The notes: generated from the letters alone by a model not told the origin. 64,000 bases of DNA from VBAS01 sp963773465 (GCA_963773465.1 CAVZBF010000001.1:1-64000), one strand, 5' to 3'. Numbered from the stretch's first letter, positions 9,847 to 21,000 are shown. Made by a program: numbers and translations.

Positions 9847-10359
9847 ATGAAACGAACTTGTCTAATTGTTTCAATTTTCTTTATACAAACTTGTTTTGCA
9901 CAAGAGGAGTTCTCGGTAAGGATTTCAATACCGCAAGGATCAGGACTTGCGAGTGCTCCTTATCAAGCCTTTGAAATAATGAAAGGAAAATTAAATGTAA
10001 TTAGCGAGTGGTATTTATGGGATACATTAGCAAAAGATAAAATCCTCGAAACTTATGAAATAGATGATTCGCTGTTAGCAGAACTAAAGAAAATTATTGC
10101 ACAAACAGATTCAATAGGGAATCATTATGGACTTTGTGATATCGTCTTCGGCCGGCCAAGATTTTTTATTTCATTTAATGATAATGGGAGGAAACAAGGA
10201 GGTTTGATTGCAAATGTTTACCGCGAACACGTTTACAAAATCGTTGATCTTTTCAATACAATATATCCTGATGGAGATGTTATTGATTACAACAAAAAAG
10301 ATTTAATAAAACAAGAAAAAAAATGTGAAAGGAATTTTTTCAAAGAAAAAAATAACTAA
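9847..10359 (+). CDS. Hypothetical secreted protein
   Basis: A 170-residue protein with a signal peptide (MKRTCLIVSIFFIQTCFAQ, cleavage likely after CFA). I do not recognise the mature part. It has no repeats or membrane segments and ends in a lysine-rich tail (KKDLIKQEKKCERNFFKEK). The gene is visibly more AT-rich than nrdJ upstream. Its end overlaps the stop of the convergent small gene by four bases. Confidence 0.6.
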   Translation: MKRTCLIVSIFFIQTCFAQEEFSVRISIPQGSGLASAPYQAFEIMKGKLNVISEWYLWDTLAKDKILETYEIDDSLLAELKKIIAQTDSIGNHYGLCDIVFGRPRFFISFNDNGRKQGGLIANVYREHVYKIVDLFNTIYPDGDVIDYNKKDLIKQEKKCERNFFKEKNN

Positions 10360-10529
10360 TCCAAAAAATCATCCTCATCCTTCGGCTTATATTTATCAAA
10401 CATCTTTTCAATGGCTCCTGAAAAAACGGGAAATTTTTCCTTTGCAAAATCTTTTACCACTTCAATAGATTTTAATGCTTGTTGTTCAGTTAACCCGGTT
10501 GCCACCAAACGATCTATCAATTCTTTCAT
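10356..10529 (-). CDS. Small helical hypothetical protein (57 residues)
   Basis: ATG at 10529, stop at 10356-10358. The protein starts MKELIDRLVATGLTEQQALK and continues as one amphipathic helical segment (IEVVKDFAKEKFPVF) with an acidic end KPKDEDDFLD. The codon pattern is protein-like and the reading frame is clean, with 79 bases to the clpX stop downstream on the same strand. I do not know a function; it could be co-transcribed ahead of or independent from clpX. Confidence 0.65.
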   Translation of the reverse strand: MKELIDRLVATGLTEQQALKSIEVVKDFAKEKFPVFSGAIEKMFDKYKPKDEDDFLD

Positions 10530-10608
10530 AAATTATTTTTATAAATAAAAAGGTCAGATTTCTCTGACCAAATATCATCATTAATCCTAATAATCCTTTA
10601 ATCCTGGT

Positions 10609-11847
10609 TTAAGCAACTTTAAGGAGACTGATCTTACTGGTTTCAAACTTCCTCTTCGCATATTCAATATCCAGCATAAAGACTTTTTCATTAGTGCTGG
10701 GCAGTTCAAACATGGCATCAGTTAAAATACTTTCGCAAATGCTGCGAAGCCCACGGGCACCTAATTTATATTCCACCGCCTTTTCTACCATGAAATCAAG
10801 AACGGGAGCATCGATGCTAAGATTAATTCCTTCCAGTTCAAATAATTTTTTATACTGCTTGATCAATGCATTCTTTGGTTCGGTAAGAATAGCACGAAGT
10901 GTAGGCGCATCCAATGGATCAAGATGTGTAACCACAGGCAAACGACCCAGCAATTCAGGGATCAATCCAAAACTTTTCAGATCGGGAGCATTTACATAAC
11001 GAAGCAAATTCTTCTTCATAGAATCCTGCAGCTCTTTATCTACATTAAAACCGATCGTATTGGTTTGCACCCGGCGTGCAATCACTTTATCAATACCATC
11101 AAACGCACCACCGCAGATAAAAAGAATATTCTGTGTATTGATCTTGATAAGCTTTTGTTCAGGATGTTTGCGTCCGCCTTGCGGTGGTACCAATACATCC
11201 GTTCCCTCAAGAAGCTTCAGCATTCCCTGTTGCACGCCTTCACCACTTACATCACGGGTTATAGAAGGATTATCTCCTTTGCGGGCAATCTTATCTATTT
11301 CATCAATGTACACAATGCCACGCTCAGCAGCAGGCACATCATAATTACAAACCTGCAACAACCTGGTAAGAATGCTTTCCACATCTTCACCAACATAACC
11401 GGCTTCCGTAAATACAGTGGCATCAACAATAGCGAATGGAACATTCAGCAAGCGGGCAATAGTTTTTGCAAGCAAAGTTTTACCCGTACCTGTTTCACCT
11501 ACCATAATGATGTTGCTTTTTTCTATTTCAACATCACCGGCTGATTCACCTGGTTTTTGCTGCAATCTTTTATAGTGATTATACACAGCAACTGCCAACA
11601 CTCTTTTAGCTTCATCCTGACCAATCACGTATTCATCTAAGAACTTCTTGATCTCAACAGGTTTCTTTACAGTAAGTTTAAATGAAGAAGGGATCCGTTC
11701 ATCTTTGGTCATCAGCTCCTGCTCGATTATCTCACGGGCATGCTCTACGCAATTTTCACAGATATGACCTTCCTGTCCGGCAATGAGGATCTTTACTTCA
11801 TCGCGGTTACGACCACAGAAAGAACAGTGTAAAGGATTTTTAGCCAT
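10609..11847 (-). CDS. clpX: ATP-dependent Clp protease ATP-binding subunit ClpX
   Basis: AAA+ unfoldase that feeds tagged proteins to ClpP. The 412 residues begin with the zinc-binding domain (CSFC ... CENC, residues 9-37). Then come Walker A GETGTGKT, pore loop GYVGEDVE, Walker B IVYIDEIDKIA, the RKHPEQ loop, the arginine-finger region LIPELLGRLPVV and sensor 2 GARGLR. All key parts are present and the frame is intact. It follows, on the same strand, two clpP genes and the trigger factor gene, the classical tig-clpP-clpX order, with a hairpin between clpP and clpX. Confidence 0.97.
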   Translation of the reverse strand: MAKNPLHCSFCGRNRDEVKILIAGQEGHICENCVEHAREIIEQELMTKDERIPSSFKLTVKKPVEIKKFLDEYVIGQDEAKRVLAVAVYNHYKRLQQKPGESAGDVEIEKSNIIMVGETGTGKTLLAKTIARLLNVPFAIVDATVFTEAGYVGEDVESILTRLLQVCNYDVPAAERGIVYIDEIDKIARKGDNPSITRDVSGEGVQQGMLKLLEGTDVLVPPQGGRKHPEQKLIKINTQNILFICGGAFDGIDKVIARRVQTNTIGFNVDKELQDSMKKNLLRYVNAPDLKSFGLIPELLGRLPVVTHLDPLDAPTLRAILTEPKNALIKQYKKLFELEGINLSIDAPVLDFMVEKAVEYKLGARGLRSICESILTDAMFELPSTNEKVFMLDIEYAKRKFETSKISLLKVA

Positions 11848-11890
11848 GTATTTATATTGGGCTTAAACGGTAAGCAATCCACAAAATTAT

Positions 11891-11916
11891 AAATCCGCCC
11901 CGAACGAGGCGGATTT
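11891..11916. terminator. Hairpin between clpP and clpX
   Basis: Stem AAATCCGCC / GGCGGATTT with an 8-base loop, T-rich on both sides. It could act as a terminator or attenuator between the downstream clpP paralogue and clpX, so clpX may be transcribed separately as well. Confidence 0.5.
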
Positions 11917-11955
11917 ATTTTATAGTTGAATGTTAAAATATTGCCGGATAGCTTT

Positions 11956-12594
11956 TTAGAGTTTTTCCACAACCCCATCCACTATTCCATAATCAATGGC
12001 TTCTTTGGCATTCATCCAGTAATCCCGGTCAAAATCTTTCATCACCTGTTCCATGGTTTTACCGCAGTTCTGAGCCAGTATCTTAGCCCCAATTTCTTTT
12101 ACCTTTTTTGTTTGCACAGCCTGTATTTCCAGGTCGGCGCTAACGCCGCGTATAAAACCTCCCAGCGAAGGTTGATGGATCATCACTTCACCGTGCGGGT
12201 AGATAAGGCGTTTTCCTTTTACGCCACCACTCAATAAAATACTTCCCATAGATGCAGCAAGTCCCATACAAATTGTACTTACCGGCGACTTCATCATTCG
12301 CATTGTATCATACATCACCATTCCGCTCGTTACCACACCACCGGGACTATTGATATAAAATTTAATTTCCTCGCCCTGCTTATCTGCGTCCAGCAAAAGA
12401 AATTTCGAAACCACTTCCTTTGCCGATTTATCATCAACTACACCCCAGAGATATACTTCACGTCTTTCAAAAAAATATCTTTCCAGTTTTTTATTCAGCA
12501 TCTGGAGCTCATCCCTCTTATCTTCTCTTTCCTTTTCTTCTTCCGGTTCTTCATCCATTCTCCAGCCTTTGTAATCAAAATTCTTTCTGTTCAT
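11956..12594 (-). CDS. clpP: Clp protease proteolytic subunit, divergent paralogue
   Basis: Serine protease of the ClpP family. The catalytic triad is complete: Ser115 in GLAASMGS, His140 in VMIHQPS, Asp191 in FDRDYWM. The oligomer-forming INSPGG segment is present. Unlike the paralogue at 12908-13600 it has a long, highly charged N-terminus (residues 12-40, EEPEEEKEREDKRDE), where ClpP normally forms the axial gate loops and carries its propeptide. It may therefore form a mixed barrel with the other subunit or have altered gating; that is inference. Confidence 0.92.
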   Translation of the reverse strand: MNRKNFDYKGWRMDEEPEEEKEREDKRDELQMLNKKLERYFFERREVYLWGVVDDKSAKEVVSKFLLLDADKQGEEIKFYINSPGGVVTSGMVMYDTMRMMKSPVSTICMGLAASMGSILLSGGVKGKRLIYPHGEVMIHQPSLGGFIRGVSADLEIQAVQTKKVKEIGAKILAQNCGKTMEQVMKDFDRDYWMNAKEAIDYGIVDGVVEKL

Positions 12595-12907
12595 AGTATG
12601 TTTTTTATGTATTCAACTTTTGTAATTCTATTTAGCTTCCGTTGCAATCGAAGATTTGTTAAATTATTTTCTTCCAGTGGAAGAGAATAATTTAATCACA
12701 CTTGTACGTCAACAATTCTACTCGGCCCCATCCTCTGACTCCTTCTCCGCCGGAGGCGGAAAGGAGCAGCACTTCATAACTTTCATCACCTTCTTATCTT
12801 CCACATCATCTTCATCTATCTATTCATCATAATTGACGACTCTTCATTCTTGTTATACTTTTCAAATAAGCCGGCCTTGTTTGTTGGCAAGTCCCCCGTT
12901 GGGGGAT
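12595..12907. other. 313-base spacer between the two clpP genes
   Basis: No gene seen. It contains a CTCCGCC / GGCGGA palindrome near 12746 and, at its end, a CCCCCGTTGGGGG-type repeat unit (about 12890-12925). That repeat supplies the last codons and stop (AAAGCCCCCTAA on the minus strand) of the upstream clpP gene. Confidence 0.55.
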
Positions 12908-13600
12908 TTAGGGGGCTTTCTGTTTCCTCGGGTTGATCAGCAACACTTCATCAACCAGTCCATATTCCTTTGCTTCAGGGGCCGTCATCCAGCGATCGCG
13001 GTCAAAGTCCGCTTCGATCTGCTTTACATCTTTTCCCGAATGATAATTTATCACATCATATAATTCAGCTTTCAACTTCCTGATCTCGTTTACCGTAATT
13101 TCTATGTCGCTCGCTTGTCCGCCAATGGCACCACTGGGCTGATGCATCATTATTCTTGCATGTTTCAGCGCTGCTCTTTTACCCTTTGTACCCGCAGCCA
13201 GGAGCACAGAAGCCATTGATGCAGCCACACCAATACAGATCGTAGCGACATCAGGCGTTACATATTGCATAGTATCATATACACCCAACCCGCTGTATAC
13301 ACTTCCACCGGGACTGTTTACATACATATTGATGTCCCTTGTTCTATCAGTAGAATCAAGGAACAACAATTGGGCTGTAACAATATTTGCCACTTCATCA
13401 TTTATAGGATAGCCAAGGAAAATAATCCGGTCCATCATTAAGCGGCTGTATACATCCATCACGGCTACATTCATCGGACGTTCTTCAATGATATTAGGAG
13501 TAAGGCCGGTCACCAGTTGACTTGCATAACCATGAAGGGTGTTGCTGGAAATGCCGCGGTGCTTAACCGCATATTTTTCAAATTCTGAATTAAAACTCAT
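12908..13600 (-). CDS. clpP: ATP-dependent Clp protease proteolytic subunit
   Basis: ClpP serine protease, 230 residues. Catalytic Ser128 (GVAASMAS), His153 (IMMHQPSG) and Asp202 (FDRDRWM) are present, along with VNSPGGSVYSGLGVYDTMQY. The N-terminus is of ordinary length. The last residues PRKQKAP and the stop come from an intergenic-type C/G-rich repeat, so the C-terminus may have been replaced by repeat insertion. It lies between trigger factor and the second clpP, so the two subunits are likely made together. Confidence 0.95.
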   Translation of the reverse strand: MSFNSEFEKYAVKHRGISSNTLHGYASQLVTGLTPNIIEERPMNVAVMDVYSRLMMDRIIFLGYPINDEVANIVTAQLLFLDSTDRTRDINMYVNSPGGSVYSGLGVYDTMQYVTPDVATICIGVAASMASVLLAAGTKGKRAALKHARIMMHQPSGAIGGQASDIEITVNEIRKLKAELYDVINYHSGKDVKQIEADFDRDRWMTAPEAKEYGLVDEVLLINPRKQKAP

Positions 13601-13725
13601 TTCGTTTTTGTTTGCAGATTAAGGCAATGATCGCCAATTCGTCTGATTCATCAAATATCCGTCCAAATGGCAAATCCGCAAAATTGGTGACACGAATTAC
13701 ACGAATTGAGACGAATTGACATTAC

Positions 13726-13753
13726 AAAAAAGGAGTTGCTTTCAAACAACTCC
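13726..13753 (-). terminator. Intrinsic terminator of trigger factor gene
   Basis: On the minus strand GGAGTTG, an 8-base loop and CAACTCC (13753 down to 13732), then a run of T (plus-strand A at 13726-13731). It lies 50 bases after the tig stop, so tig is likely a separate transcript from clpP. A few bases further on is a 9-base direct repeat ACACGAATT (13689-13707). Confidence 0.75.
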
Positions 13754-13804
13754 AGTAAATAATTTCAAATCTAAGGTGTCCGCCTCAGGCAGAGGACAGG
13801 GGGT

Positions 13805-15178
13805 TTAATGATGGTGATGCTGATGCTCTTCCTGCATTTTCACGAAATCTTCCATCGCAATTTCTTTTTCGGTTGGTTTTACCTGCGTCTCTGCCCACTC
13901 AAAAACTTTCTGGCCCTGGATACGATTATAAGCATCTTCCACGTACTTGCGGTCCTGCATCATCTTATCAATATAATTATCTACCCATGGTTGGTCATCG
14001 CCTCCCATTGGCATATTCATGTAGCCGAATAATTGCTGCCTGGCAAAAGCCTTTACTTCCTCAGGTTTTACATCAATATTATTTTCCCTGACAATTTTAT
14101 CGCTGATCAGTGTCCACTTCAACTGATTTTTAAATGTGGGAAATTCTTTCTCGGCATCTTCTTCTGTCTTTTTTTCTTCTCCCTGCGTTTGCATCCATTT
14201 TTTCAGAAATGTTTCGGGAAAATCAATTGTAGTTCCGTCCAGCAATTCATGATAAGCCATGTGCTGCAATTGGCTTTTTGCCTGGTTATCCCAATATGCC
14301 TGTATCTCTTCTTTGATCTTATTTCTGAAATCATTTTCTGTGGTTACTTCAGCATTCGGATAAAGTTGTTTGTAAAACTCTTCATTCAATTCCTTCTTTT
14401 CCAGCAAACCAATTTTCGTGATCTGTATTTTAAAATGTCTTTGCGCAGCCGCTGAATCATTATCAAGTCCAAGATCTTTTAAAATAAATTCAAGCTCTTT
14501 TTCTGCAAATGCTGTGTCAAGCTGGGCAATGATATAATCATTAATATTTTTACCGATTAAATTAGTGCGGAACTCTTCTTTAAAATATTTTACCAGCAGC
14601 GAATTATCTTTTTTGACGCCGCCTTCTATTTCATTTCCGTTCTCATCAACTTCCGTAAAAATAACATTCAAAACATTTTCCTCGCTATTCACCGTATTCT
14701 CATCCTTCATATTGCCATAGCGATTCTGCAGGCGGGTGATCTCATTATTGATCATTTCATCGGTGATCTTCACCTTATAACGGACCGTGTTCGCTTTTGA
14801 AAGATCAGCCAATTCAAAATCAGGTTTCATCCCTATTTCAAAATGAAAAGTGTAGTCAGCAGGATTATTCATATCCAACTGGCGAATATCCATTTCAACC
14901 GGGAGAGGCTGGGCAAATATTTCAAGCTTTTCTTCTTCCAGGTATTTGATAAGCTCCCTGTCGATTGTGCGAAGCACTTCATCAGTAAATAAAGAAGCCC
15001 CATACATTTTTTTGATCAGGCCGGCAGGCACCATTCCTTTTCTGAATCCCGGAATGTTGGCTTTCTTACTGTAATCTTTTAATGATTTTTCAAACGTCGG
15101 AAGATAATCGGTTTTCTCAAGTTTCAATGTTAGTTTCTCGTTCAGCAAACCGATATTTTCTTTTGTAACTGTAGCCAT
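13805..15178 (-). CDS. tig: Trigger factor with histidine-rich tail
   Basis: Ribosome-associated chaperone, 457 residues from the ATG at 15178 (MATVTKENIGLLNEKL). The ribosome-binding segment IPGFRKGMVPAGLIKKMYG (near residue 44) matches the family signature GFRxGKxP with a variation. The central domain is poorly conserved and the C-terminal arm is helical. The reading frame stays open upstream to 15364, but that part is a dispersed repeat element and does not look like protein. The protein ends EEHQHHHH, a natural histidine tail. It heads the tig-clpP-clpP-clpX block. Confidence 0.93.
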   Translation of the reverse strand: MATVTKENIGLLNEKLTLKLEKTDYLPTFEKSLKDYSKKANIPGFRKGMVPAGLIKKMYGASLFTDEVLRTIDRELIKYLEEEKLEIFAQPLPVEMDIRQLDMNNPADYTFHFEIGMKPDFELADLSKANTVRYKVKITDEMINNEITRLQNRYGNMKDENTVNSEENVLNVIFTEVDENGNEIEGGVKKDNSLLVKYFKEEFRTNLIGKNINDYIIAQLDTAFAEKELEFILKDLGLDNDSAAAQRHFKIQITKIGLLEKKELNEEFYKQLYPNAEVTTENDFRNKIKEEIQAYWDNQAKSQLQHMAYHELLDGTTIDFPETFLKKWMQTQGEEKKTEEDAEKEFPTFKNQLKWTLISDKIVRENNIDVKPEEVKAFARQQLFGYMNMPMGGDDQPWVDNYIDKMMQDRKYVEDAYNRIQGQKVFEWAETQVKPTEKEIAMEDFVKMQEEHQHHHH

Positions 15179-15279
15179 AACATACCCCCAATCCGCCACA
15201 GGCGGAGATTTTTTTATGCACCCTAATTTAAAGCGTGTGTCGTAAAAAAAAGCGTTCAATAGAATTTCGAAAGTAGAAG

Positions 15280-15425
15280 TGTGCGACCCTTCGGAACTTT
15301 GTTCGCAAGTTTCGAATAAGCTTCGCTTATTTCTCACTTGTGCTCTGGGTAAATCCGATAGCAATCGGATGCGACGCTATTGTTGAATAGCGAAGAGAAA
15401 CCTGAATGGAGCGTCGCAACAAAAG
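15280..15425. repeat. Dispersed element with TGCGAC / GTCGCA ends (copy A)
   Basis: Begins GTGCGACCCTTCG and ends GGAGCGTCGCAACAAAA; the ends are inverted copies of TGCGAC. It contains an ATCCGAT-AGCA-ATCGGAT palindrome (15353-15370) and TTCGAATAAGCTTCG, itself near-palindromic. The same ends recur at about 56121-56216, and the right end at 21689-21728. No open frame of its own. Confidence 0.65.
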
Positions 15426-15543
15426 ATGAACAGAAATTCAAATGCTGGTAACACAATTATCACTTTCAAAATAAAGAACTCTTAATTCTTATTGCAAACC
15501 CTCAGCCTAAGTTCCCCCTTAGGGGGCAGGGGTTTGTTTTTTG

Positions 15544-15625
15544 TCCGGATGGAGGGACTCGAACCCCCACACCTTACGGCATCAGATCCTAAGTCTGACG
15601 TGTCTACCAATTTCACCACATCCGG
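15544..15625 (-). tRNA. tRNA-Leu (anticodon UAG)
   Basis: Acceptor stem CCGGATG (5' end at 15625) pairs with CATCCGG; discriminator A at 15544; the CCA end is not encoded. The D-loop TGAAATTGGTAGACAC is typical for leucine. The anticodon loop is CTTAGGA in the stem TCAGA/TCTGA, giving anticodon TAG. The long variable arm (class II) and T-loop GGTTCGAGTCC are present. 82 bases. Confidence 0.93.
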
Positions 15626-15776
15626 GAGTAGAAATTCCAAAAAATAAAATTCCAAATTCCAATTTCAAGCTGCCATTGGAATTTGTGATTTACAAATTTG
15701 TGATTTCCAATTGGGGCAGCAAATGTAGCAGATTTCGCTCAGAAAAAGCGGCTGTTTTTAAGTAAATTCGCTATTC

Positions 15777-18009
15777 ATGGATACCCTTGCGCAGTTGCCC
15801 AAATATAATTTAAATGAAGAGCAGGAAAAGAAACTGATCCTGAGGGAATACCGTGCCTTGCTACGGGATCTAAAAACCAAATTAAAGCCAGGTGATAAAC
15901 GAATGATAAGGCTTGCCTTTGAAATGGCGGTTGATGCGCATAAAACTATGCGCCGGAAAAGTGGGGAACCTTACGTTCTTCATCCGATTGCCGTAGCAAG
16001 AATTTGTGTTGAAGAAATAGGTCTTGGTGTTCGTTCTACAATTTGTTCGCTTGTTACATGATACCGTCGAAGACACTGATATCAGTTTGGAAGATATAGA
16101 AAGAGAATTTGGAAACGAGATAGCGAGAATTGTGGATGGACTTACCAAGATATCCAACGTGATTGATGTCAATGCATCGCAACAAGCAGAGAATTTTAAA
16201 AAAATATTGCTCACACTTACTGATGATCCCCGGGTGATCCTTATCAAACTTGCCGACCGCCTGCATAATATGCGTACACTGGATCATATGAAGGCTGATA
16301 AGCAATTAAAAATTTCTTCTGAAACGGTTTATGTATATGCGCCGCTTGCACATCGTATGGGTTTATATAATATAAAAACAGAAATGGAAGACCTGGCGAT
16401 GAAATACCTGGAGCCGGAGATCTATAAAGAAATTGCAAGAAAGCTGGCCGAAACAAAAAAAGAAAGAAGCCGGTATATCAATGAATTTATAAAGCCATTA
16501 AAAGATAAACTGGAAAAAGCGGAACTGAAATTTGAAATATACGGGCGACCAAAGCATATACATTCGATTCAAAACAAAATGAAAAAGAAAGGAGTGAGTT
16601 TTGAAGAAGTATATGACCTGTTTGCGATTCGTATCATACTTGAGTCAGCTCCGGAAAATGAAAAAAGTGATTGCTGGAAAGTTTATTCGATCATCACGGA
16701 TGAATATACACCAGCACCTGAAAGATTGAGAGATTGGTTAAGCAACCCTAAAAGTAATGGCTATGAAGCCTTGCATACAACGGTGATGGGTCCGCAGGGA
16801 AAATGGGTGGAAGTGCAGATAAGAACGAAGCGTATGAATGAGATCGCAGAAAAAGGGTTAGCAGCACATTGGAAGTATAAAGAAGGCAGCGCCGATGAAA
16901 ATCGTTTTGATAAATGGTTTCAGCAAATACGTGAAGTGATCGGCAACCAGGATACCGACTCTGTTGATTTTTTACAGGATTTCAAAACAAGTTTTCTTGC
17001 CGAAGAAATTTATGTGTACACACCAAAAGGTGATGTAAAAATGTTGCCTGTTGGTTCTACTTCACTTGATTTTGCATTTTCAATACACAGCGCTATTGGT
17101 GTAAAAACTATTGGCGCCAAGGTAAATCATAAACTTGTTCCGTTAAGTCATAAACTAAGAAGCGGTGACCAGGTGGAGATCATTACATCAAACAAACAAA
17201 AACCTTCTGAAGACTGGTTGAATTTTGTTGTTACTTCAAAAGCAAAAGGAAGAATAAGAGATGCACTAAAAGAAGAGAAAAGAAAAATTGCTGATGAAGG
17301 AAAATACACGGTGCAACGAAAGATCGAAGGAATGGGTGCTGCGTTCAATCAGCATAATATCGATGAGCTCTGGCAGTATTATAAACTTAGTTCTGCTCTC
17401 GATCTGTTTTACCAGGTTGCCATAAAAAATATCGATCTCAAAGAACTAAAGGAATTTAAAGTTCATGGCGATAAGATAGAAGCGCCAAGGCCTGTAAAAA
17501 TACAGGAGATAAAAGTAGATGGGGTTCACCACCCGTTGGTAAAAAAAGATGCTGAGCTGATCATATTTGGAGAAAGCAGCGACAAGATCGTTTATAATCT
17601 TGCCAACTGCTGTAAACCGATCCCTGGTGATGATGTATTTGGTTTTGTAACAACAGGAAAAGGATTAACGATTCACAGGACTAATTGCCCGAATGCAGCA
17701 AAGCTGATGGCCAACTTTGGGCATCGCATAGTAAAAACAAAATGGGCAAAGAATAAAGAGATTTCATTCCTCACGGGTTTAAAGATTGTGGGCCTTGATG
17801 ATGTAGGTGTTGTAAATAAGATCACTAACCTTATATCCGGAGAATTACGAATCAATATTGCCGCCATGACAATTGAAGCGAAAGAAGGAGTATTTGAAGG
17901 GAATATAAAATTATATGTGCACGATAAGGAGGAGTTGGATGAATTGGTTTCGAGATTATTAGGGCTGCCGGGTATAGAAAAAGTGGATCGTTACGATACA
18001 GAATTGTGA
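15777..18009 (+). CDS. Rel/SpoT-type (p)ppGpp synthetase/hydrolase (frameshifted)
   Basis: Bifunctional stringent-response enzyme of about 744 residues. HD hydrolase domain: LLHDTVEDT and RLHNMRTLDHM. Synthetase domain: HSIQNKMKKKG, YDLFAIRII and SNPKSNGYEALHTTVMG. Then the TGS domain (EEIYVYTPKGDVKMLPVGST), a CCKPIPGDD segment and an ACT domain at the C-terminus. The frame breaks near 16051: removal of one G turns CSLVT-stop into CSLLHDTVEDT, inside the HD active site. Because both catalytic sites are otherwise perfect this is probably a sequence error. It is monocistronic after the tRNA. Confidence 0.93.
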
Positions 18010-18077
18010 TTGCAAACAGGGGGGGAAAGCATTATCTTCCGTTTCTCATTTTACCAAAACGCTGATTAGCTACTGCT

Positions 18078-21000
18078 ATGAGAAAGTACCGTGAGGTGTA
18101 CATTGTTTTTTTATTTTGTTTAGGAACCGCCGGTGCTTATTCGCAAAGCTGTGTTTCATCTAATAATAATAAGGTAATCAATTTTTCGTGCGGGCTGAGC
18201 TGTGGAAATGTAACGCTCAGCGTGCCGGATCTGAAAACAACTTCGGATTACGCTGTAACAACGATCCCATATAATCCTTATCCGTATACAACGCCACTCG
18301 GCAATGAGCTTACTACGTTATACGCCGATGATGTTTATAGTGCCAAAATATCTTTGCCATTTCAATTTTGCTTTTATGATTCTGTTTTTTCAAAAGTTGT
18401 AGTTGGTTCAAATGGATTAATGACTTTCGATACATTGAATGCAAATTGTTTTAATGCATGGAACATCACACCGATAATTCCTTATGCATTAGGTACGCAA
18501 TGCCCGCCGCCACTCCAACAGGGAGGTTCCTATTATCCAAGAGCAACTATTATGGGAGCTTATTCAGATCTCGATCCAAGACTTGCGGCAAGTCCACCCG
18601 ACAGAAAAATTGAATGCAGGGTTGAAGGGACTGCTCCTTGCAGAAGATTTATAACAAGCTATTATCATATAGGGGTCTTTGGTACTACTTGTGGCTACTC
18701 AACTCCCAATACTTTTCAAATTGTTATTTACGAATCAACAGGGATCATAGAAATATTTTTTGAACAAAAGGCTTGTTCTTCGTCCACAAATTCAGGAAGA
18801 GCAATCTTAGGAGTACAAGACTGGACACAAACCAAAGCAAGGGCTGCTGCTGGAAAAAATGCCGTTGCATGGAATTTACAAAATGAAGCTTACCAGTTTA
18901 TTCCTTCAGGTGGTGCAAGCAGGTTTATAAATTCGCAACTGTTTACTATGAGCGGCTCACTGGTAGCAACAGCTACCACTTCATTTGCAATACCCGGAAG
19001 CATTGGTTTAACTTTTCCAAATATTTGCCCTTCGGCAAATTCAGAACAGTTTGTTGTAAGAACAAGCTATACATCATGTGCCGATCCAAATACGATTTTA
19101 CTGCTGGAGGATACGATTACAATAAATAAAACATCTACATTAGGTGCAACAGCTACGGCAACAAATCTTAATTGTACTACAGGTTCAACAGGAACAATAA
19201 CTGTGACGGTACCGCCAAACAGCGGCGTGCCTCCACTTCAGTATTCTATTAATGGAGGGCCATTACAAAGCAGTAATGTTTTCACGGGTCTTGCAGTGGG
19301 TAATTATACAGTTTTTGCTACGGATATTAATGGATGCAGTACTACACTAAATGTAATTATAAACAGAACCGGCAACCTTGGAGTTGGTTATACTTCCATT
19401 AATTCCGCCTGCGCGGGTTTGAATACCGGCAGTATCACAATACTTCCTCCTTCGGTTTACACTCCGATACAATATTCAATAAATGGAGGGCCACCGCAAA
19501 CAAGCAATATTTTTACAGGTCTTGCCGCAGGCAATTATACAATAAGTGTTACTGACGCTATTGGATGTACGGGTTCAACGAACGTGACCATCACACAGGG
19601 AGGTGGTGTATCGGCCATATTTGGAACTACACCAACATCTTGCTCGGGCACGAATAATGGATCCATTGTTGTTATGGCAAGCGGAGGCACCCTGCCTTAT
19701 CAATATTCATTAAATGGTGGCCCGTTGCAAAGCAGCAACGTATTCAGTGGTTTGGCCGCAGGCAACTATTCAATAAGGGTTGTGGATGCAAATGGCTGTA
19801 ATTCTACATATCCTGTGTCTGTAGCCGCCGGCGCTCCATTAAATGCAAATGTTATCAAAACGAATGTGAGCTGTAATGGGGCTGTTGATGGAACAATTAC
19901 AGTAAACATTTCAAACGGAACACCACCTTATCAATATTCACTTGATAATGTAACATGGCAAACAAGCAATGTATTTACAGGGCTGGCACCCGCCACTTAT
20001 ACGGTTTATTATCGTGATAACAATGCTTGTTCGAATTCGCAATCCGTCAGTATTACTCAACCAGCAGCTTTAAGTCTTACGCTTACGACGCAATCACCAC
20101 GTTGTTTCGGTTATAATGACGCATCAATAACAGCGATGCCGTCGGGAGGTACAAATCCACTGCAATATTCACTTGATAATGTTAACTGGCAGGGTACAAA
20201 CACATTTAATAATCTTTCAGCCGGTGCGTACACTGTTTACTGCCGTGACAATAACGGCTGTAATACATCAAGGAATGTAACGATTACTCAACCAACAGCA
20301 TTGACGGCAACGGTAGTGGCAAGTGATGCTACTTGTAATGGCGGTGCTGATGGACAAATTACTGTAACTGCCAATGGTGGTACGTCACCATATGGATATG
20401 CCACAACAGTTCCACCGCTTCAGCCATCAAACATTTTTACCGTAGTTCCCGGAACTTATCTTGTAATGGTGGTGGACGCAAATGCATGTGTCACTACTAT
20501 TCCCAATGTTGTGGTTGGGCTAACCAATAACCTTTCGTTAGCAGCTTCGGCTGATGTAACAATTTGTGAAGGGACCTCAACACAACTTGATGTAACCGGC
20601 AATGCTACCCAGTTTTCATGGTCTCCCGCTACGGGTTTAAGTAGTGCAAATATTAAAAACCCTGTAGCGAAGCCAACTGTAACAACTCAATATATAGTTA
20701 CGGCAACTTTTGGTCAATGCAGCGGAAAGGATACAGTTGTTGTAAATGTGAATCCGGCGCCTTTACCCGATGCAGGGCCCGATATTGAGATTTGTTATGG
20801 ACAGGATTATACGTTACAAGGGTCAGGCGGTATTCAATATAACTGGACACCATCATCAACATTAAGCAATGGTGCTCTTCCCAATCCTATAGCGGTACCA
20901 AAGCAAACAACCATATATAGTTTACAGGTTATTGATGCAAGTGGCTGTTCTTCGCTTGCGGCTGACCAGGTTATAGTAACCGTTACTCCACCCATCATTG

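Noticed and set aside
15184..15206. Terminator TCCGCC-ACA-GGCGGA followed by T7 upstream of tig
   Set aside because: No plus-strand gene ends there; the same CCAATCCGCC..GGCGGA word recurs near 51027, so it is treated as a dispersed repeat.
15179..15364. N-terminal extension of trigger factor
   Set aside because: The frame is open but runs through a dispersed repeat element; the family start MATVTKEN is at 15178.
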